DNA of 64,000 nucleotides from Chloroflexia bacterium (GCA_030431755.1 JAUIIK010000002.1:1-64000), one strand, 5' to 3'; shown: positions 29,363-39,330, numbered from the stretch's first letter. Numbers and translations are program-made. Notes: generated from the sequence alone by a model not told the origin.

Positions 29363-29833
29363 ATGACGACCAACACGCGGAATTTTGTCCTGGGGATGGC
29401 GGGAGGATGTGCGCTCGTAGCAGCCTGGGCACTTTCTGTCATTGCGATTGCCGTTCTGACCGTCGTTGGTCCCGGTCTGTTGTTCGGTTTCATGTTGGCT
29501 GCGGGATGTAAGGATTTGCAGGGACCGCTGGTTACATCCCCGGATCGCGACGGCGGCTACGTGGCGCAGGTTCGATCGAGTGATCGTGGCGCTGTAGGTT
29601 GGAATACCCGCGTCGTCGTTAGCCGACAGACTATGTTCGTGTTGGATGAGCATCCGCAACAGATCGAACTCGCGCTCGGCAGCGTCCGGCCGCAGGACGT
29701 GAATCTGGAATGGACCGCTGAGACTACGCTGTTGATTACCAGCAAATGGTCGTCCTCGGCGGCTGGCAACCTCAAGCTCGTGGAGTGGCAGGGCGTTGAG
29801 ATTCACGTCGGCTACTCATCCTACCGGGAGTGA
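29363..29833 (+). CDS. hypothetical protein with N-terminal transmembrane segment
   Basis: MTTNTRNFVLGMAGGCALVAAWALSVIAIAVLTVVGPGLLFGFMLAAGC. Confidence 0.5.
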   Translation: MTTNTRNFVLGMAGGCALVAAWALSVIAIAVLTVVGPGLLFGFMLAAGCKDLQGPLVTSPDRDGGYVAQVRSSDRGAVGWNTRVVVSRQTMFVLDEHPQQIELALGSVRPQDVNLEWTAETTLLITSKWSSSAAGNLKLVEWQGVEIHVGYSSYRE

Positions 29834-30438
29834 TAGACACAGTGGGCCTCGATGCGCTCTTCGACTTGTCGTTCGGCCAGTGCTTTCTTCTGTGGATTGC
29901 AACTACGCTCGTGGTGACTCTTATGGCAGGTGCTGGTGGGCTCTTGCTTGAACGAGGCTACCTTGACGTCGACGAAGGATGGAAGTTGCGGTGCGGTCTC
30001 CTGCTTCAGGGAGCGTTCCTCTTATCGTCTTGCATTTTCGCTATCTGGTTGCCCCTCGCCAGGATTCAAGAAGACGCCTCACTGAGCAACATTGCTTGGG
30101 TGCCTGCAATGGCTGCCGGTGGTGTAGTTGGCATGTTCGTGCCCTTCGAATACCTACTCTTCCCTGGGGAAGAAGCGCTGCTGCTGCGCTTGCAGGCCGA
30201 GGCGGCACGGCATAGTCAATGGTGGCTCGTGCCTGTGGGCTCCGTGCCCTTCCTCGGTCTGATGGGCGTGCTGACGTTGTCGAATGGCTTCACAGGCGAA
30301 GTAGTCGGAGAACATGCACTCATTGCAGCCTTTGGCGGGTTGGCACATGTCGCTGCCATCGGAGTCGGTGCGCGATCGTTCGTTGCGTGGCGGGCGCTGC
30401 GTCAGGCTTGCCACCGGAGCAGGGTCCAAAACGCGTAG
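29830..30438 (+). CDS. hypothetical integral membrane protein
   Basis: 202-aa ORF with multiple hydrophobic segments; overlaps previous stop. Confidence 0.5.
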   Translation: MIDTVGLDALFDLSFGQCFLLWIATTLVVTLMAGAGGLLLERGYLDVDEGWKLRCGLLLQGAFLLSSCIFAIWLPLARIQEDASLSNIAWVPAMAAGGVVGMFVPFEYLLFPGEEALLLRLQAEAARHSQWWLVPVGSVPFLGLMGVLTLSNGFTGEVVGEHALIAAFGGLAHVAAIGVGARSFVAWRALRQACHRSRVQNA

Positions 30439-30776
30439 CCAGAGTGCAGTCTTTCATCGGCCGCAGTATGTCCGAGTCAATGCCACAGCAAGACGCTGCA
30501 TACGGTCACTCCGAAGTTGCGAATTTGCGTGAAACGGGTTCTGGTTGTATATTGGAGCCGATTCGGAGTAACTGGTCATACCGAGCGGGAGCAAGCTCGT
30601 GTCCCATCTCAACCTGGGCGCTGCTGCGGAAAGCACCGTCCACGCTGAACGCCATACCAGCCGAAGACACCCTCAACCGTGTCCCACCACCACCCACGGG
30701 ATAAGGCCCCATACCGGGATGCCGGTATGCAGGATGTTCTAATGCGTTTCTAGACAACGCATCACAGGCATCGACG

Positions 30777-30816
30777 CCGGCAGAAGTCAATCGCACATCT
30801 GCCGGTTTTGCTTTTT
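30777..30816 (+). terminator. Rho-independent terminator/attenuator candidate upstream of gltB
   Basis: CCGGCAGA...TCTGCCGG followed by TTTTGCTTTTT. Confidence 0.7.
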
Positions 30817-30882
30817 CCGAGTACACGCGCAATCAGGGCTGGCCACGGGCTGGTATTGCCTGTATTTCCTGGGATCGAGTGA

Positions 30883-33800
30883 GTGGTGAACGCATCGAGT
30901 AAGAACAATGGGGCGGGGCTTCCGTCCGCTGCCGGGTTATATGATCCGCGCTGGGAGCACGACGCCTGCGGCGTGGCCTTCTTCGTCGACATAAAGGGCC
31001 GCGCGTCGCATGAGGTCGTTGCACAGGGGTTGACCGCGCTCCAGAATCTGCGCCACCGCGGCGCATCGGGCTACGAAAAGACGACCGGTGACGGCGCGGG
31101 CATTCTGATCCAGATTCCACAGCGGTTTAATCGCCATGTCTGTGGCGAACTTGGTATCGAACTGCCAGATCCCGGCCACTACGGCGTCGGGATGCTCTTC
31201 ATGCCGCAGAATCCTAGTCAGGCGGAGCAGTGCCGGGAGGTCGTCGCGGGGCAGATCGCCGCGAGCGGGCTGGAGCTGCTCGGCTGGCGCGCTGTGCCGC
31301 AGGACAACAGCGAGATCGGCAACGCTGCCAAGGCAGGCGAGCCGGATGTCCAGCAGGTCTTCATCGGCTCGGGCGAGCAGGCGCTGTCGGGTCTCGATCT
31401 CGAACGCAAGCTCTACCTGCTGCGGCGGCGGATCGAGAAGAGCGGCGCGCCGCTCTACGTCGCCAGCCTGTCGTCGCGGACGCTGATCTACAAGGGCATG
31501 CTGACGGCCGAGCAGCTGCCGGGCTACTACCCGGATCTGACCAACCCGGCCATCGAGAGCGCCTTAGCGCTGGTGCATCAACGCTTCAGCACCAACACCT
31601 TCCCAACCTGGTCGTTGGCACACCCGTATCGCTACCTGGCTCACAACGGCGAGATCAACACGCTGCGCGGCAACATTAACTGGATGCACGCCCGCGAGCA
31701 GCTGCTGGAGTCGGAGATCTTCGGCGACGAGCTGGCCGATCTGCTGCCGGTGATCCAGCCGGGTGGCAGCGACTCGGCGGCGCTCGACAACGTCCTCGAA
31801 TTCATGTTGATGACAGGCCGCTCGCTGCCGCACGCGCTGATGATGCTGATCCCCGAACCCTGGCAGCACCACACGACGATGGGCGCGAACGAACACGCCT
31901 TCTACGACTTCCACTCCGCGATCATGGAGCCGTGGGACGGCCCGGCGGCGGTGGCTTTCACTGACGGCGAACTGATCGGCGCGACGCTCGACCGCAACGG
32001 GCTGCGCCCCGGTCGCTACTACGTCACCAGCGACGACCGCGTCATCCTGGCCTCTGAGGTCGGGGTGCTCGACATCGCGCCGGAGGATGTCGTCTACAAG
32101 GGCCGCCTCGAACCGGGCAAGATGCTCCTGATCGACACGGTCCAGGGCCGGATCATCCCCGACGAGGAGATCAAGGCCGAGATCGCCGCCGCCGAGCCCT
32201 ACGCCGACTGGCTCGCCCAGAGCCGCGTCCATCTCAACGACATTCCGGCACAACCGACTCCGAACGCCGTCGTAGGGGCGGAGTTCATCTCCGCCCGGTC
32301 GTCGGGTACGACGACACGCGATGGCCATCAAGGCGCGGCACAGGACATGATCTCCGGGGATGTTGGTCAATCGGGTGGCAATGTCGGCGGGGACGCCGAC
32401 CGGGCGAACACGAGGTTCGCCCCTACGAGTGACGTGCCCTCTCTTCTCCAATTGCAGCATGCGTTCGGGTATACGCATGAAGACTTGCGGTTGCTGGTTG
32501 GGCCGATGGCGGTGAAGGGGGAGGAGCCGATTGGCTCGATGGGCAACGACACGCCGCTGGCGGTGCTGTCGGAGCGCTCGCAATTGCTCTTCAACTACTT
32601 CAAGCAGCTCTTCGCCCAGGTCACGAATCCGCCGCTCGATGCCATCCGCGAGGAGCTGGTGACGTCGATGCAGACGCTCGTCGGACCGGGCGGCAACTTT
32701 CTTGCGCCGGGTCCGGACAACGCCCGGCAGGTCGAGATCGACTCGCCGATTCTGACCAACGACGAGCTGGCCCGGCTGGCCGGCTACGACGCGCCGGGCT
32801 TCAAAGCTGTCGAACTGCCGATGGTCTTCGATGTCGAGCTGGGTAGCGGCGGGCTGTCGCTGGCGATGAACCTGCTCTGCCGGCAGGCCAGCAAAGCCGT
32901 CGCCGATGGCGCGACGATGCTGATTCTGTCGGACCGCGGCGTCGACGAAGCGCACGCGCCGATCCCGAGTCTGATGGCCGTCGCCGGTGTCCACCACCAC
33001 CTCGTGCGCGAGGGCACCCGGACGAAGACGGCGCTGCTGGTCGAGACCGGCGAGGCGCGCGAGGTGCATCACTTCGCGCTGCTGCTCGGCTACGGCGCGA
33101 GCGCGATCAACCCCTACATGGTCTTCGATATCCTCGATGATCTGATCGCAAACGGCTCCCTGACGGATATCTCAACAGAACAGGGCGCGCAGCGCTTTAT
33201 TAAGGCGGCGAATAAGGGCATCCTGAAGGTCATGTCGAAGATGGGGATCTCGACGATCGATTCCTATCGGGGCGCTCAGATCTTCGAGGCCGTCGGGCTC
33301 AACGAGGCATTCATCGAACGACATTTCACCGGTACGGCGTCGCGGATTGGCGGGGTCGGGATTGACGTCGTCGCCGAGGAGGCGCTCATGCGTCACCGGC
33401 GTGCGTACCCCCAACGCAACATCCCGATCTCGATCCTCGACTGGGGCGGCAACTACCAGTGGCGGCGTGACGGCGAGCACCACGCCCTCAACCCGGAGAC
33501 GATCCAGAAGCTCCAGCACGCGACGCGCCAGAAGCGCTACGACATCTACCACGAGTACACCGCCGAGATCGACGAGCATAACCGCGAACTGGCGACGATT
33601 CGCGGACTGATGGATCTCAAGTACGCCGCCGAGCCCGTGCCCATCGACGAGGTCGAGCCGGTCGAGGCGATCCTTCATCGCTTCGCGACCGGGGCGATGT
33701 CCTTCGGCTCGATCAGCAAGGAAGCGCACGAGACGCTGGCGATCGCGATGAACCGCATCGGCGGCAAGAGCAACTCCGGCGAGGGCGGCGAGGACCGGGC

Positions 33801-35580
33801 GCGCTACATCCGCGACCACAACGGCGACTGGCGGCGCAGCGCCGTGAAGCAGATCGCGTCGGGACGCTTCGGCGTCACCAGCGAGTACCTGGTCAACGCC
33901 GACGAGCTGCAGATCAAGATGGCCCAGGGCGCGAAGCCCGGCGAGGGCGGCCAGCTGCCGGGCGAGAAGGTCAACGAAGTCATCGCCAGAGTGCGCCACT
34001 CGACGCCCGGCGTTGGCCTGATCTCGCCGCCGCCGCACCATGATATCTACTCGATCGAAGATCTGGCCCAGCTGATCTACGACCTGAAGAACGGTAACCC
34101 GGAGGCGCGCGTCAGCGTGAAGCTAGTTGCCGAGGTCGGCGTTGGGACCGTCGCGGCGGGCGTCTCGAAGGCGCACGCCGACGTCGTCCTGATCAGCGGC
34201 CACGATGGCGGGACCGGGGCGTCGCCGCTGACCGGCATGAAGCACGCCGGGGTGCCCTGGGAGCTTGGCCTGGCCGAAACCCAGCAGGTGCTGCGGATGA
34301 ACAACCTGCGCGACCGCATCGTCGTCCAGACCGACGGCCAGCTCAAGACCGGCCGCGACGTCGTCATCGCCGCCATGCTCGGGGCCGAAGAGTACGGCTT
34401 CGCGACCGCGCCGCTGGTCGTGCTGGGCTGTGTGATGATGCGCGTTTGCCATCTCAACACCTGCCCGGTCGGTATCGCGACCCAGGACCCGGAGCTGCGG
34501 AAGCGGTTCGCGGGGCGGGCCGAGGACGTCGAGACCTTCTTCCGCTTCATCGCTCAGGATGTCCGCGAGCACATGGCGGCGCTCGGCTTCCGCTCGATGG
34601 ATGAGATGATCGGCCGGATCGACCGGCTCGATGCCCGGCCCGCCGTCGAGCACTACAAAGCGCGCGGCCTCGATCTCTCGAAGCTGCTCTACGAGCATCC
34701 GGAAGCGAGCGGTTCGCCGCCCCGCCGGATGCAACCGCAGGACCACGGGCTCGACGGGGCGCTCGACAACCAGCTGATCGAGCTATCTATCCCGGCGCTG
34801 GACCATCAGGGCGAGGTGTGCGCCAGCTTGCCAATTCAGAACGTTCATCGGACGGTCGGGACGATGCTCGGCAGCGAGATCAGCCGCCGCTATGGGGCCG
34901 ACGGGCTGCCGGACAGCACGATCCAGTTCGACTTCACCGGCTCGGCCGGCCAGAGCTTCGGCGCGTTCATCCCGAGCGGGCTGACCCTGACGCTCGAAGG
35001 CGACGCCAACGACTACGTCGGCAAGGGACTCTCCGGCGGCAGACTGGTGATCCACCCGCCAAAGGGCACGGCGCTCGAAGGCAGCGAGAGCATCCTGCTC
35101 GGCAACGTCGCGCTCTACGGGGCGACGAGCGGCGAGGCCTTCTTCGCCGGCCGGGCGGGGGAGCGCTTCGCCGTCCGCAACAGCGGCGCTCACGCCGTTG
35201 TCGAGGGCGTCGGCGACCACGGTTGCGAGTACATGACCGGCGGCCGGGTCGTCATCCTCGGGACAACGGGCCGCAACTTCGCAGCCGGCATGAGCGGCGG
35301 CGTCGCCTACGTGCATGACCCGCAAGCGCGCCTGGAGGGGTTGTGCAATATGGCGATGGTCGGGCTCGAACCTGTGAGCGACCCCGAGGACGAGTCGCTG
35401 ATTCTCGACCTGCTGGAGCGCCACGCCGAAATGACCGGCAGCAAACGCGCATCCGGGATACTCGACAACTGGCTCCAGGAATCGCGCCACTTTGTCAAAG
35501 TGATGCCGCACGAGTACCGGCGCGTGCTTGAGGCGCAGCAACAGGAGGCGGAAGCCCTGGCCGGGGTGCGATATGGCTGA
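30883..35580 (+). CDS. gltB: glutamate synthase large subunit, carrying an in-frame palindromic element
   Basis: Class-II amidotransferase Cys in WEHDACGVAFFVDIKGR; FMN/Fe-S and C-terminal GXGXG domains; 1565 aa. Confidence 0.96.
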   Translation: MVNASSKNNGAGLPSAAGLYDPRWEHDACGVAFFVDIKGRASHEVVAQGLTALQNLRHRGASGYEKTTGDGAGILIQIPQRFNRHVCGELGIELPDPGHYGVGMLFMPQNPSQAEQCREVVAGQIAASGLELLGWRAVPQDNSEIGNAAKAGEPDVQQVFIGSGEQALSGLDLERKLYLLRRRIEKSGAPLYVASLSSRTLIYKGMLTAEQLPGYYPDLTNPAIESALALVHQRFSTNTFPTWSLAHPYRYLAHNGEINTLRGNINWMHAREQLLESEIFGDELADLLPVIQPGGSDSAALDNVLEFMLMTGRSLPHALMMLIPEPWQHHTTMGANEHAFYDFHSAIMEPWDGPAAVAFTDGELIGATLDRNGLRPGRYYVTSDDRVILASEVGVLDIAPEDVVYKGRLEPGKMLLIDTVQGRIIPDEEIKAEIAAAEPYADWLAQSRVHLNDIPAQPTPNAVVGAEFISARSSGTTTRDGHQGAAQDMISGDVGQSGGNVGGDADRANTRFAPTSDVPSLLQLQHAFGYTHEDLRLLVGPMAVKGEEPIGSMGNDTPLAVLSERSQLLFNYFKQLFAQVTNPPLDAIREELVTSMQTLVGPGGNFLAPGPDNARQVEIDSPILTNDELARLAGYDAPGFKAVELPMVFDVELGSGGLSLAMNLLCRQASKAVADGATMLILSDRGVDEAHAPIPSLMAVAGVHHHLVREGTRTKTALLVETGEAREVHHFALLLGYGASAINPYMVFDILDDLIANGSLTDISTEQGAQRFIKAANKGILKVMSKMGISTIDSYRGAQIFEAVGLNEAFIERHFTGTASRIGGVGIDVVAEEALMRHRRAYPQRNIPISILDWGGNYQWRRDGEHHALNPETIQKLQHATRQKRYDIYHEYTAEIDEHNRELATIRGLMDLKYAAEPVPIDEVEPVEAILHRFATGAMSFGSISKEAHETLAIAMNRIGGKSNSGEGGEDRARYIRDHNGDWRRSAVKQIASGRFGVTSEYLVNADELQIKMAQGAKPGEGGQLPGEKVNEVIARVRHSTPGVGLISPPPHHDIYSIEDLAQLIYDLKNGNPEARVSVKLVAEVGVGTVAAGVSKAHADVVLISGHDGGTGASPLTGMKHAGVPWELGLAETQQVLRMNNLRDRIVVQTDGQLKTGRDVVIAAMLGAEEYGFATAPLVVLGCVMMRVCHLNTCPVGIATQDPELRKRFAGRAEDVETFFRFIAQDVREHMAALGFRSMDEMIGRIDRLDARPAVEHYKARGLDLSKLLYEHPEASGSPPRRMQPQDHGLDGALDNQLIELSIPALDHQGEVCASLPIQNVHRTVGTMLGSEISRRYGADGLPDSTIQFDFTGSAGQSFGAFIPSGLTLTLEGDANDYVGKGLSGGRLVIHPPKGTALEGSESILLGNVALYGATSGEAFFAGRAGERFAVRNSGAHAVVEGVGDHGCEYMTGGRVVILGTTGRNFAAGMSGGVAYVHDPQARLEGLCNMAMVGLEPVSDPEDESLILDLLERHAEMTGSKRASGILDNWLQESRHFVKVMPHEYRRVLEAQQQEAEALAGVRYG
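32272..32426. repeat. BIME/RPE-like paired hairpin element embedded in the gltB coding sequence
   Basis: GTAGGGGCGGAGttcatCTCCGCCC (32272-32296) ... GGGCGAACacgagGTTCGCCCCTAC (32402-32426); reading frame stays open. Confidence 0.85.
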
Positions 35581-37009
35581 TCCACGCGGTTTTCTGAACG
35601 TCGAACGCCAGACGGCCTCGAAGCGGCCGGTTGCCGAGCGCTTGCTGGACTGGGAAGACGTCTACCTGCGGCCGGCGACCGGGTTGGTGCAGAGCCAGGC
35701 GTCGCGCTGCATGGATTGCGGCATCCCCTTCTGTCAGTCCGGCTGCCCGCTCGGCAACCTGATCCCGGAGTGGAACGACCTTGTCCACCGTGACGACTGG
35801 CGGCACGCCATCGACCGGCTGCACGCGACGAACAATTTCCCGGAGTTCACCGGCAAACTCTGCCCTGCGCCTTGCGAGGCGGCCTGTGTCCTCAACATCA
35901 ACGCCGACCCGGTCACGATCAAGCAGATTGAGCTGTCGATTATCGAGCGAGCTTTCGACGAGGGCTGGGTCACGGCCAAGCCGCCGGCGACCCGCACCGG
36001 GAAACGCGTCGCCGTCGTCGGCTCCGGTCCGGCCGGGCTGGCCGCCGCCCAGCAGCTCAATTGGGCCGGCCACGAGGTGACCGTCTACGAGCGTGACGAC
36101 CGCATCGGCGGTCTGCTGCGCTATGGCATCCCCGACTTCAAGATGGACAAGGCGCTGCTCGACCGGCGGCTTACTCTAATGGAAGCAGAGGGCATCGCCT
36201 TTCAGCCCAGCGCCAACATCGGCGTCAACCTCGACGCCGCCGATCTGGTCATCGAGCACGACGCCGTCGTCCTTGCCATCGGCGCGACGAAACCGCGCGA
36301 TCTGGCCCTGCCGGGCCGTGACCTTAAAGGCATCTACTTTGCGATGGAGTATCTGCCACTACAGAATCGGCTGCTGGCTGGCGATGAGCTGCACAACGGG
36401 CATTTCATCAACGCCGAGGGGAAGCACGTCGTCATCATCGGTGGCGGCGACACCGGCGCGGACTGTCTCGGGACGGCCCACCGCCAGGGCGCGGCCTCGG
36501 TCACCCAGCTCGAAGCGTTGCCGGAGCCGCCTTCGCTGCGCGCGCCGGATAACCCCTGGCCGCAGTGGCCGCGCGTCTTCCAGCTCTCGCCGGCCCACGA
36601 GGAGGGTGGGGTGCTGGAGTTCGCCGTCCTGACCCAGGAGTTCCTCGGCAGCAACGGCAAGGTCGAAGCGCTGCGTGCCCGCCGCGCCACGCTCTTGCAG
36701 GACGAAGACGGCCACCGTCACCTGACCGAGCTACCCGACACCGACTTCGAGATCCCGGCCGACCTCGTTCTGCTGGCGATCGGCTACGCTGGCCCCGCCA
36801 CCGGCGATGTCGTCGCTGAGCTTGGTCTGCGCTTGACCGACCGTGGCGCAATCGCCACCGACCGCGACAAGATGACCAGCCGCCCCGGCGTCTTCGCCGC
36901 CGGCGACGCCGCCCGCGGCCAATCCCTCATCGTCACCGCCATCGCCGAAGGGCGGCACGCCGCTGCTAGTGTGGACCGCTATCTGATGGGTCGGACGGCG
37001 TTGTATTGA
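35573..37009 (+). CDS. gltD: glutamate synthase small subunit
   Basis: MADPRGFLNVERQ...CMDCGIPFCQSGCPLGNLIPEWNDLVHRDDWRHAIDRLHATNNFPEFTGKLCPAPCEAACVL. Confidence 0.96.
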   Translation: MADPRGFLNVERQTASKRPVAERLLDWEDVYLRPATGLVQSQASRCMDCGIPFCQSGCPLGNLIPEWNDLVHRDDWRHAIDRLHATNNFPEFTGKLCPAPCEAACVLNINADPVTIKQIELSIIERAFDEGWVTAKPPATRTGKRVAVVGSGPAGLAAAQQLNWAGHEVTVYERDDRIGGLLRYGIPDFKMDKALLDRRLTLMEAEGIAFQPSANIGVNLDAADLVIEHDAVVLAIGATKPRDLALPGRDLKGIYFAMEYLPLQNRLLAGDELHNGHFINAEGKHVVIIGGGDTGADCLGTAHRQGAASVTQLEALPEPPSLRAPDNPWPQWPRVFQLSPAHEEGGVLEFAVLTQEFLGSNGKVEALRARRATLLQDEDGHRHLTELPDTDFEIPADLVLLAIGYAGPATGDVVAELGLRLTDRGAIATDRDKMTSRPGVFAAGDAARGQSLIVTAIAEGRHAAASVDRYLMGRTALY

Positions 37010-37073
37010 TTCGGTGGTCGCTGTGATTTTTACGACGGTGGGGCGGTAGCCGGTGCATGCAAGTGCCGACTCG

Positions 37074-37514
37074 TCAGGTCGTCGGGTCTGTTTCCAACGG
37101 TATGAGCTGCCAGCTGAACTGTGCAAAGTGCTGATCCAGCGAGAAGGCTTCCTGGATGCCGAGTCGCTCCATAACCGCGAAACTGAGCGTGTCGGTCAGT
37201 GAGAAGTCCTTGTCGTCGTATTGAGCGAGAATCTCCTCTGCGCGGCGTTCGTCCGCCGAACGCACGCGCACGATCGTCTGGCTGGCACGCAGCGCGACCA
37301 GCGCATCCCAGGCCGTCTTGCGGTTTACGCGGTTGACCAGGAGCGCATGGAGCTCGAAGAGTACTGCGTTGGTTGTAACGAGGGTTCTGCGCTCTCGAGC
37401 GAGGCGTTGCATGGTTGCCGCTGCGGGGGCGTGGTCGGCGTCACGCCGGTCGATGGTCGCGTAATAGGCAGAGCTGTCGACGAATATGCGCTGATCGGAT
37501 CTGGACAAACTCAT
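37074..37514 (-). CDS. PIN-domain toxin (VapC-like)
   Basis: RIFVDSSAYYATIDRRDADHAPAAATMQRL...YDDKDFSLTDTLSFAVMERLG. Confidence 0.82.
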   Translation of the reverse strand: MSLSRSDQRIFVDSSAYYATIDRRDADHAPAAATMQRLARERRTLVTTNAVLFELHALLVNRVNRKTAWDALVALRASQTIVRVRSADERRAEEILAQYDDKDFSLTDTLSFAVMERLGIQEAFSLDQHFAQFSWQLIPLETDPTT

Positions 37515-37786
37515 CCTCGACGATGGTCGGTCGCGTCGGCGACATATTGATCCTTATAGCGGGCGATGTTGCTGCCCTCTGAAGATTCGCCAATGCCGAT
37601 GATGTCCAGCACTCGCTCGGGCTGCAACCGGGCATCTTGACTGGCGGTGCCAGCGGTATCGACCCGACTGAGACGGTAGCGCACACCATCCTTCTCGATG
37701 AAGGCTTCGCGCTCCTCGACTTCTTCGAGCAACCGACCAAGCTCACTTTCGGACTCGACGTGGATGATTCGGGCTGCGTTCGACAT
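37511..37786 (-). CDS. putative antitoxin partner of the PIN toxin
   Basis: 4-nt overlap with PIN gene; small prevent-host-death-like protein. Confidence 0.65.
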   Translation of the reverse strand: MSNAARIIHVESESELGRLLEEVEEREAFIEKDGVRYRLSRVDTAGTASQDARLQPERVLDIIGIGESSEGSNIARYKDQYVADATDHRRG

Positions 37787-37928
37787 CTCGTTGCCACCTC
37801 AATTCATGTCATGGTTATACCGCGCCACGCAAAGGGACGCACTACATCTACGGGCTCGACTTTCGTCTTTGCCGCCATGCTATACTGACTGATCATCCAA
37901 TTTTACTACCCATAGGGAGGTGGCCGCC

Positions 37929-38555
37929 GTGACCGTGTTCGATGGCATTGGCCAGATCGGTGAAGTCAACGGAGACGGACCGCTCATCAACATTCTGGGT
38001 GAAAAGATCGCTCTTGGCCCATTCGAACGCGAAAATGCTCCCGATCTCCACCTGTGGCTCAACGACTACGCGGTCATGCGGATGCTCGATTTCTTGCCAG
38101 GTCCCCGTACTCATGAGCGTGCTGAAAGCCCCTGGGATGGACTGCTAGCCGCGGAGGACAACGTTGCGTTTGGGATCTACGAACGGGCTGGCTGGAAGCT
38201 TATCGGGTTCAGCGTGCTGCTGTATGTCGACCATATCAATCGATCTGCTGAATTTGGCATCGCAATCGGCGATGTGGCGGCACAAGGCAAGGGATATGGC
38301 ACGGAGGCCACTGTTCTGACGCTCGATCACGGTTTCACAGCGTTGGGAATCACAAACATCATGTTGCGCGTGTTTGAGTACAATCGAGTGGGACTTCACA
38401 TCTATGAGAAACTCGGATTCCGGAAGATCGGTACCCGTCGCAAAAGCAAGATGATGGGCGGAAAACTCTGGGACACAATCTATATGGAGATGCTTGCCGA
38501 CGAGTTTGAGAGTCCGGTGTTGAGAAAGATTCTCTCTCCTCAAGCCTCACTATAA
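37929..38555 (+). CDS. GNAT-family N-acetyltransferase
   Basis: IAIGDVAAQGKGYGTEATVLTLDHGFTALGITNIMLRVFEYNRVGLHIYEKLGFRKIG; TAGGGAGG RBS. Confidence 0.88.
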   Translation: MTVFDGIGQIGEVNGDGPLINILGEKIALGPFERENAPDLHLWLNDYAVMRMLDFLPGPRTHERAESPWDGLLAAEDNVAFGIYERAGWKLIGFSVLLYVDHINRSAEFGIAIGDVAAQGKGYGTEATVLTLDHGFTALGITNIMLRVFEYNRVGLHIYEKLGFRKIGTRRKSKMMGGKLWDTIYMEMLADEFESPVLRKILSPQASL

Positions 38556-38589
38556 GCATCTCTCGCGGCACGTGGAGTGGCTTCGCGAT

Positions 38590-38686
38590 GGCGTCTATAA
38601 GGCAAATCGAGCAGCTACCCTATCATTGCTACCACCATTGCCGCGGGCCGCCAAGCCGCACCCTGATGGGCCGGACGGCGTTGTAG
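38590..38686 (+). pseudogene. decayed gltD 3'-end remnant
   Basis: 38663-38685 CTGATGGGCCGGACGGCGTTGTA matches intact gltD end 36983-37005 (one mismatch in 23); upstream region aligns loosely to GVFAAGDAA...LIVTAIAEGRHAA with frameshifts. Confidence 0.55.
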
Positions 38687-38817
38687 TAGATAGGGAACTC
38701 TGGCTAACCCGGGATCGTGTATATCGGTCCCTGCCAATTCTGTGGAATCGTAGGATGGCGGATGTTGATTGCGGACGCTGGGGCCATTCGCTGTCAATCC
38801 TGATCTGGTGGAGTCAC

Positions 38818-39330
38818 TCACTCGCGAGAGTTGGTTGCCCAGCCTTCTTCCAGGAGATTCACTCTGAACGGTCTGTAGCTCCTAATGATGCGACTCTGGA
38901 CGAGCTGCTCCAGCAAGCGTGCTGGCATGACTGGACCAACCCAAGTCGTGTCCCGATGCCATTTGTCACAAGCAACGAGAACCAGCGTTCCATGGCGTTC
39001 GATCTGGATGTGCCACATGCGATTGCTGATACCGATGCGCGGCATGATGCGCGGCACGAAGATGTCAACAGTGTCTGGATATAGTGGCACTACGACAATA
39101 GATGTATCTCCATAAGTGCTCCTTCGGGGTATGGGTGTTGGCTGATCACTGACACCTTGTAGGTCATCAAGATCACTGCGGCATCGCGAAAGATCCCCTT
39201 CGAGGGACATTGTGGCTTCGGAGCCGACGAGTTCGAAGATCCTCCTCAAGAACTCGAACTTGTCTCGAACGTCAATGAGATGTCCCAAATTCGTGCCGCT
39301 ATCGTGATTGCGGGTACTCAAAGGAATCAA
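38818..39330 (-). CDS. hypothetical protein
   Basis: 170-aa ORF, AT-richer accessory region; overlaps a + strand ORF, strand choice uncertain. Confidence 0.4.
   Translation of the reverse strand: MIPLSTRNHDSGTNLGHLIDVRDKFEFLRRIFELVGSEATMSLEGDLSRCRSDLDDLQGVSDQPTPIPRRSTYGDTSIVVVPLYPDTVDIFVPRIMPRIGISNRMWHIQIERHGTLVLVACDKWHRDTTWVGPVMPARLLEQLVQSRIIRSYRPFRVNLLEEGWATNSRE

Noticed and set aside
31564-33072. 502-aa minus-strand ORF inside gltB
   Set aside because: Antisense shadow of a high-GC gene; Arg/Asp/Val-rich low-information protein while the + strand is clearly GltB
36983-38685. 23-nt direct repeats read as attL/attR of an integrative element
   Set aside because: No integrase or tRNA present, and the similarity seems to extend into decayed gltD coding sequence, so a gene remnant is the simpler reading
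38572-39084. 170-aa + strand ORF
   Set aside because: Starts within the gltD remnant and overlaps a minus-strand ORF of equal length; no recognisable protein features
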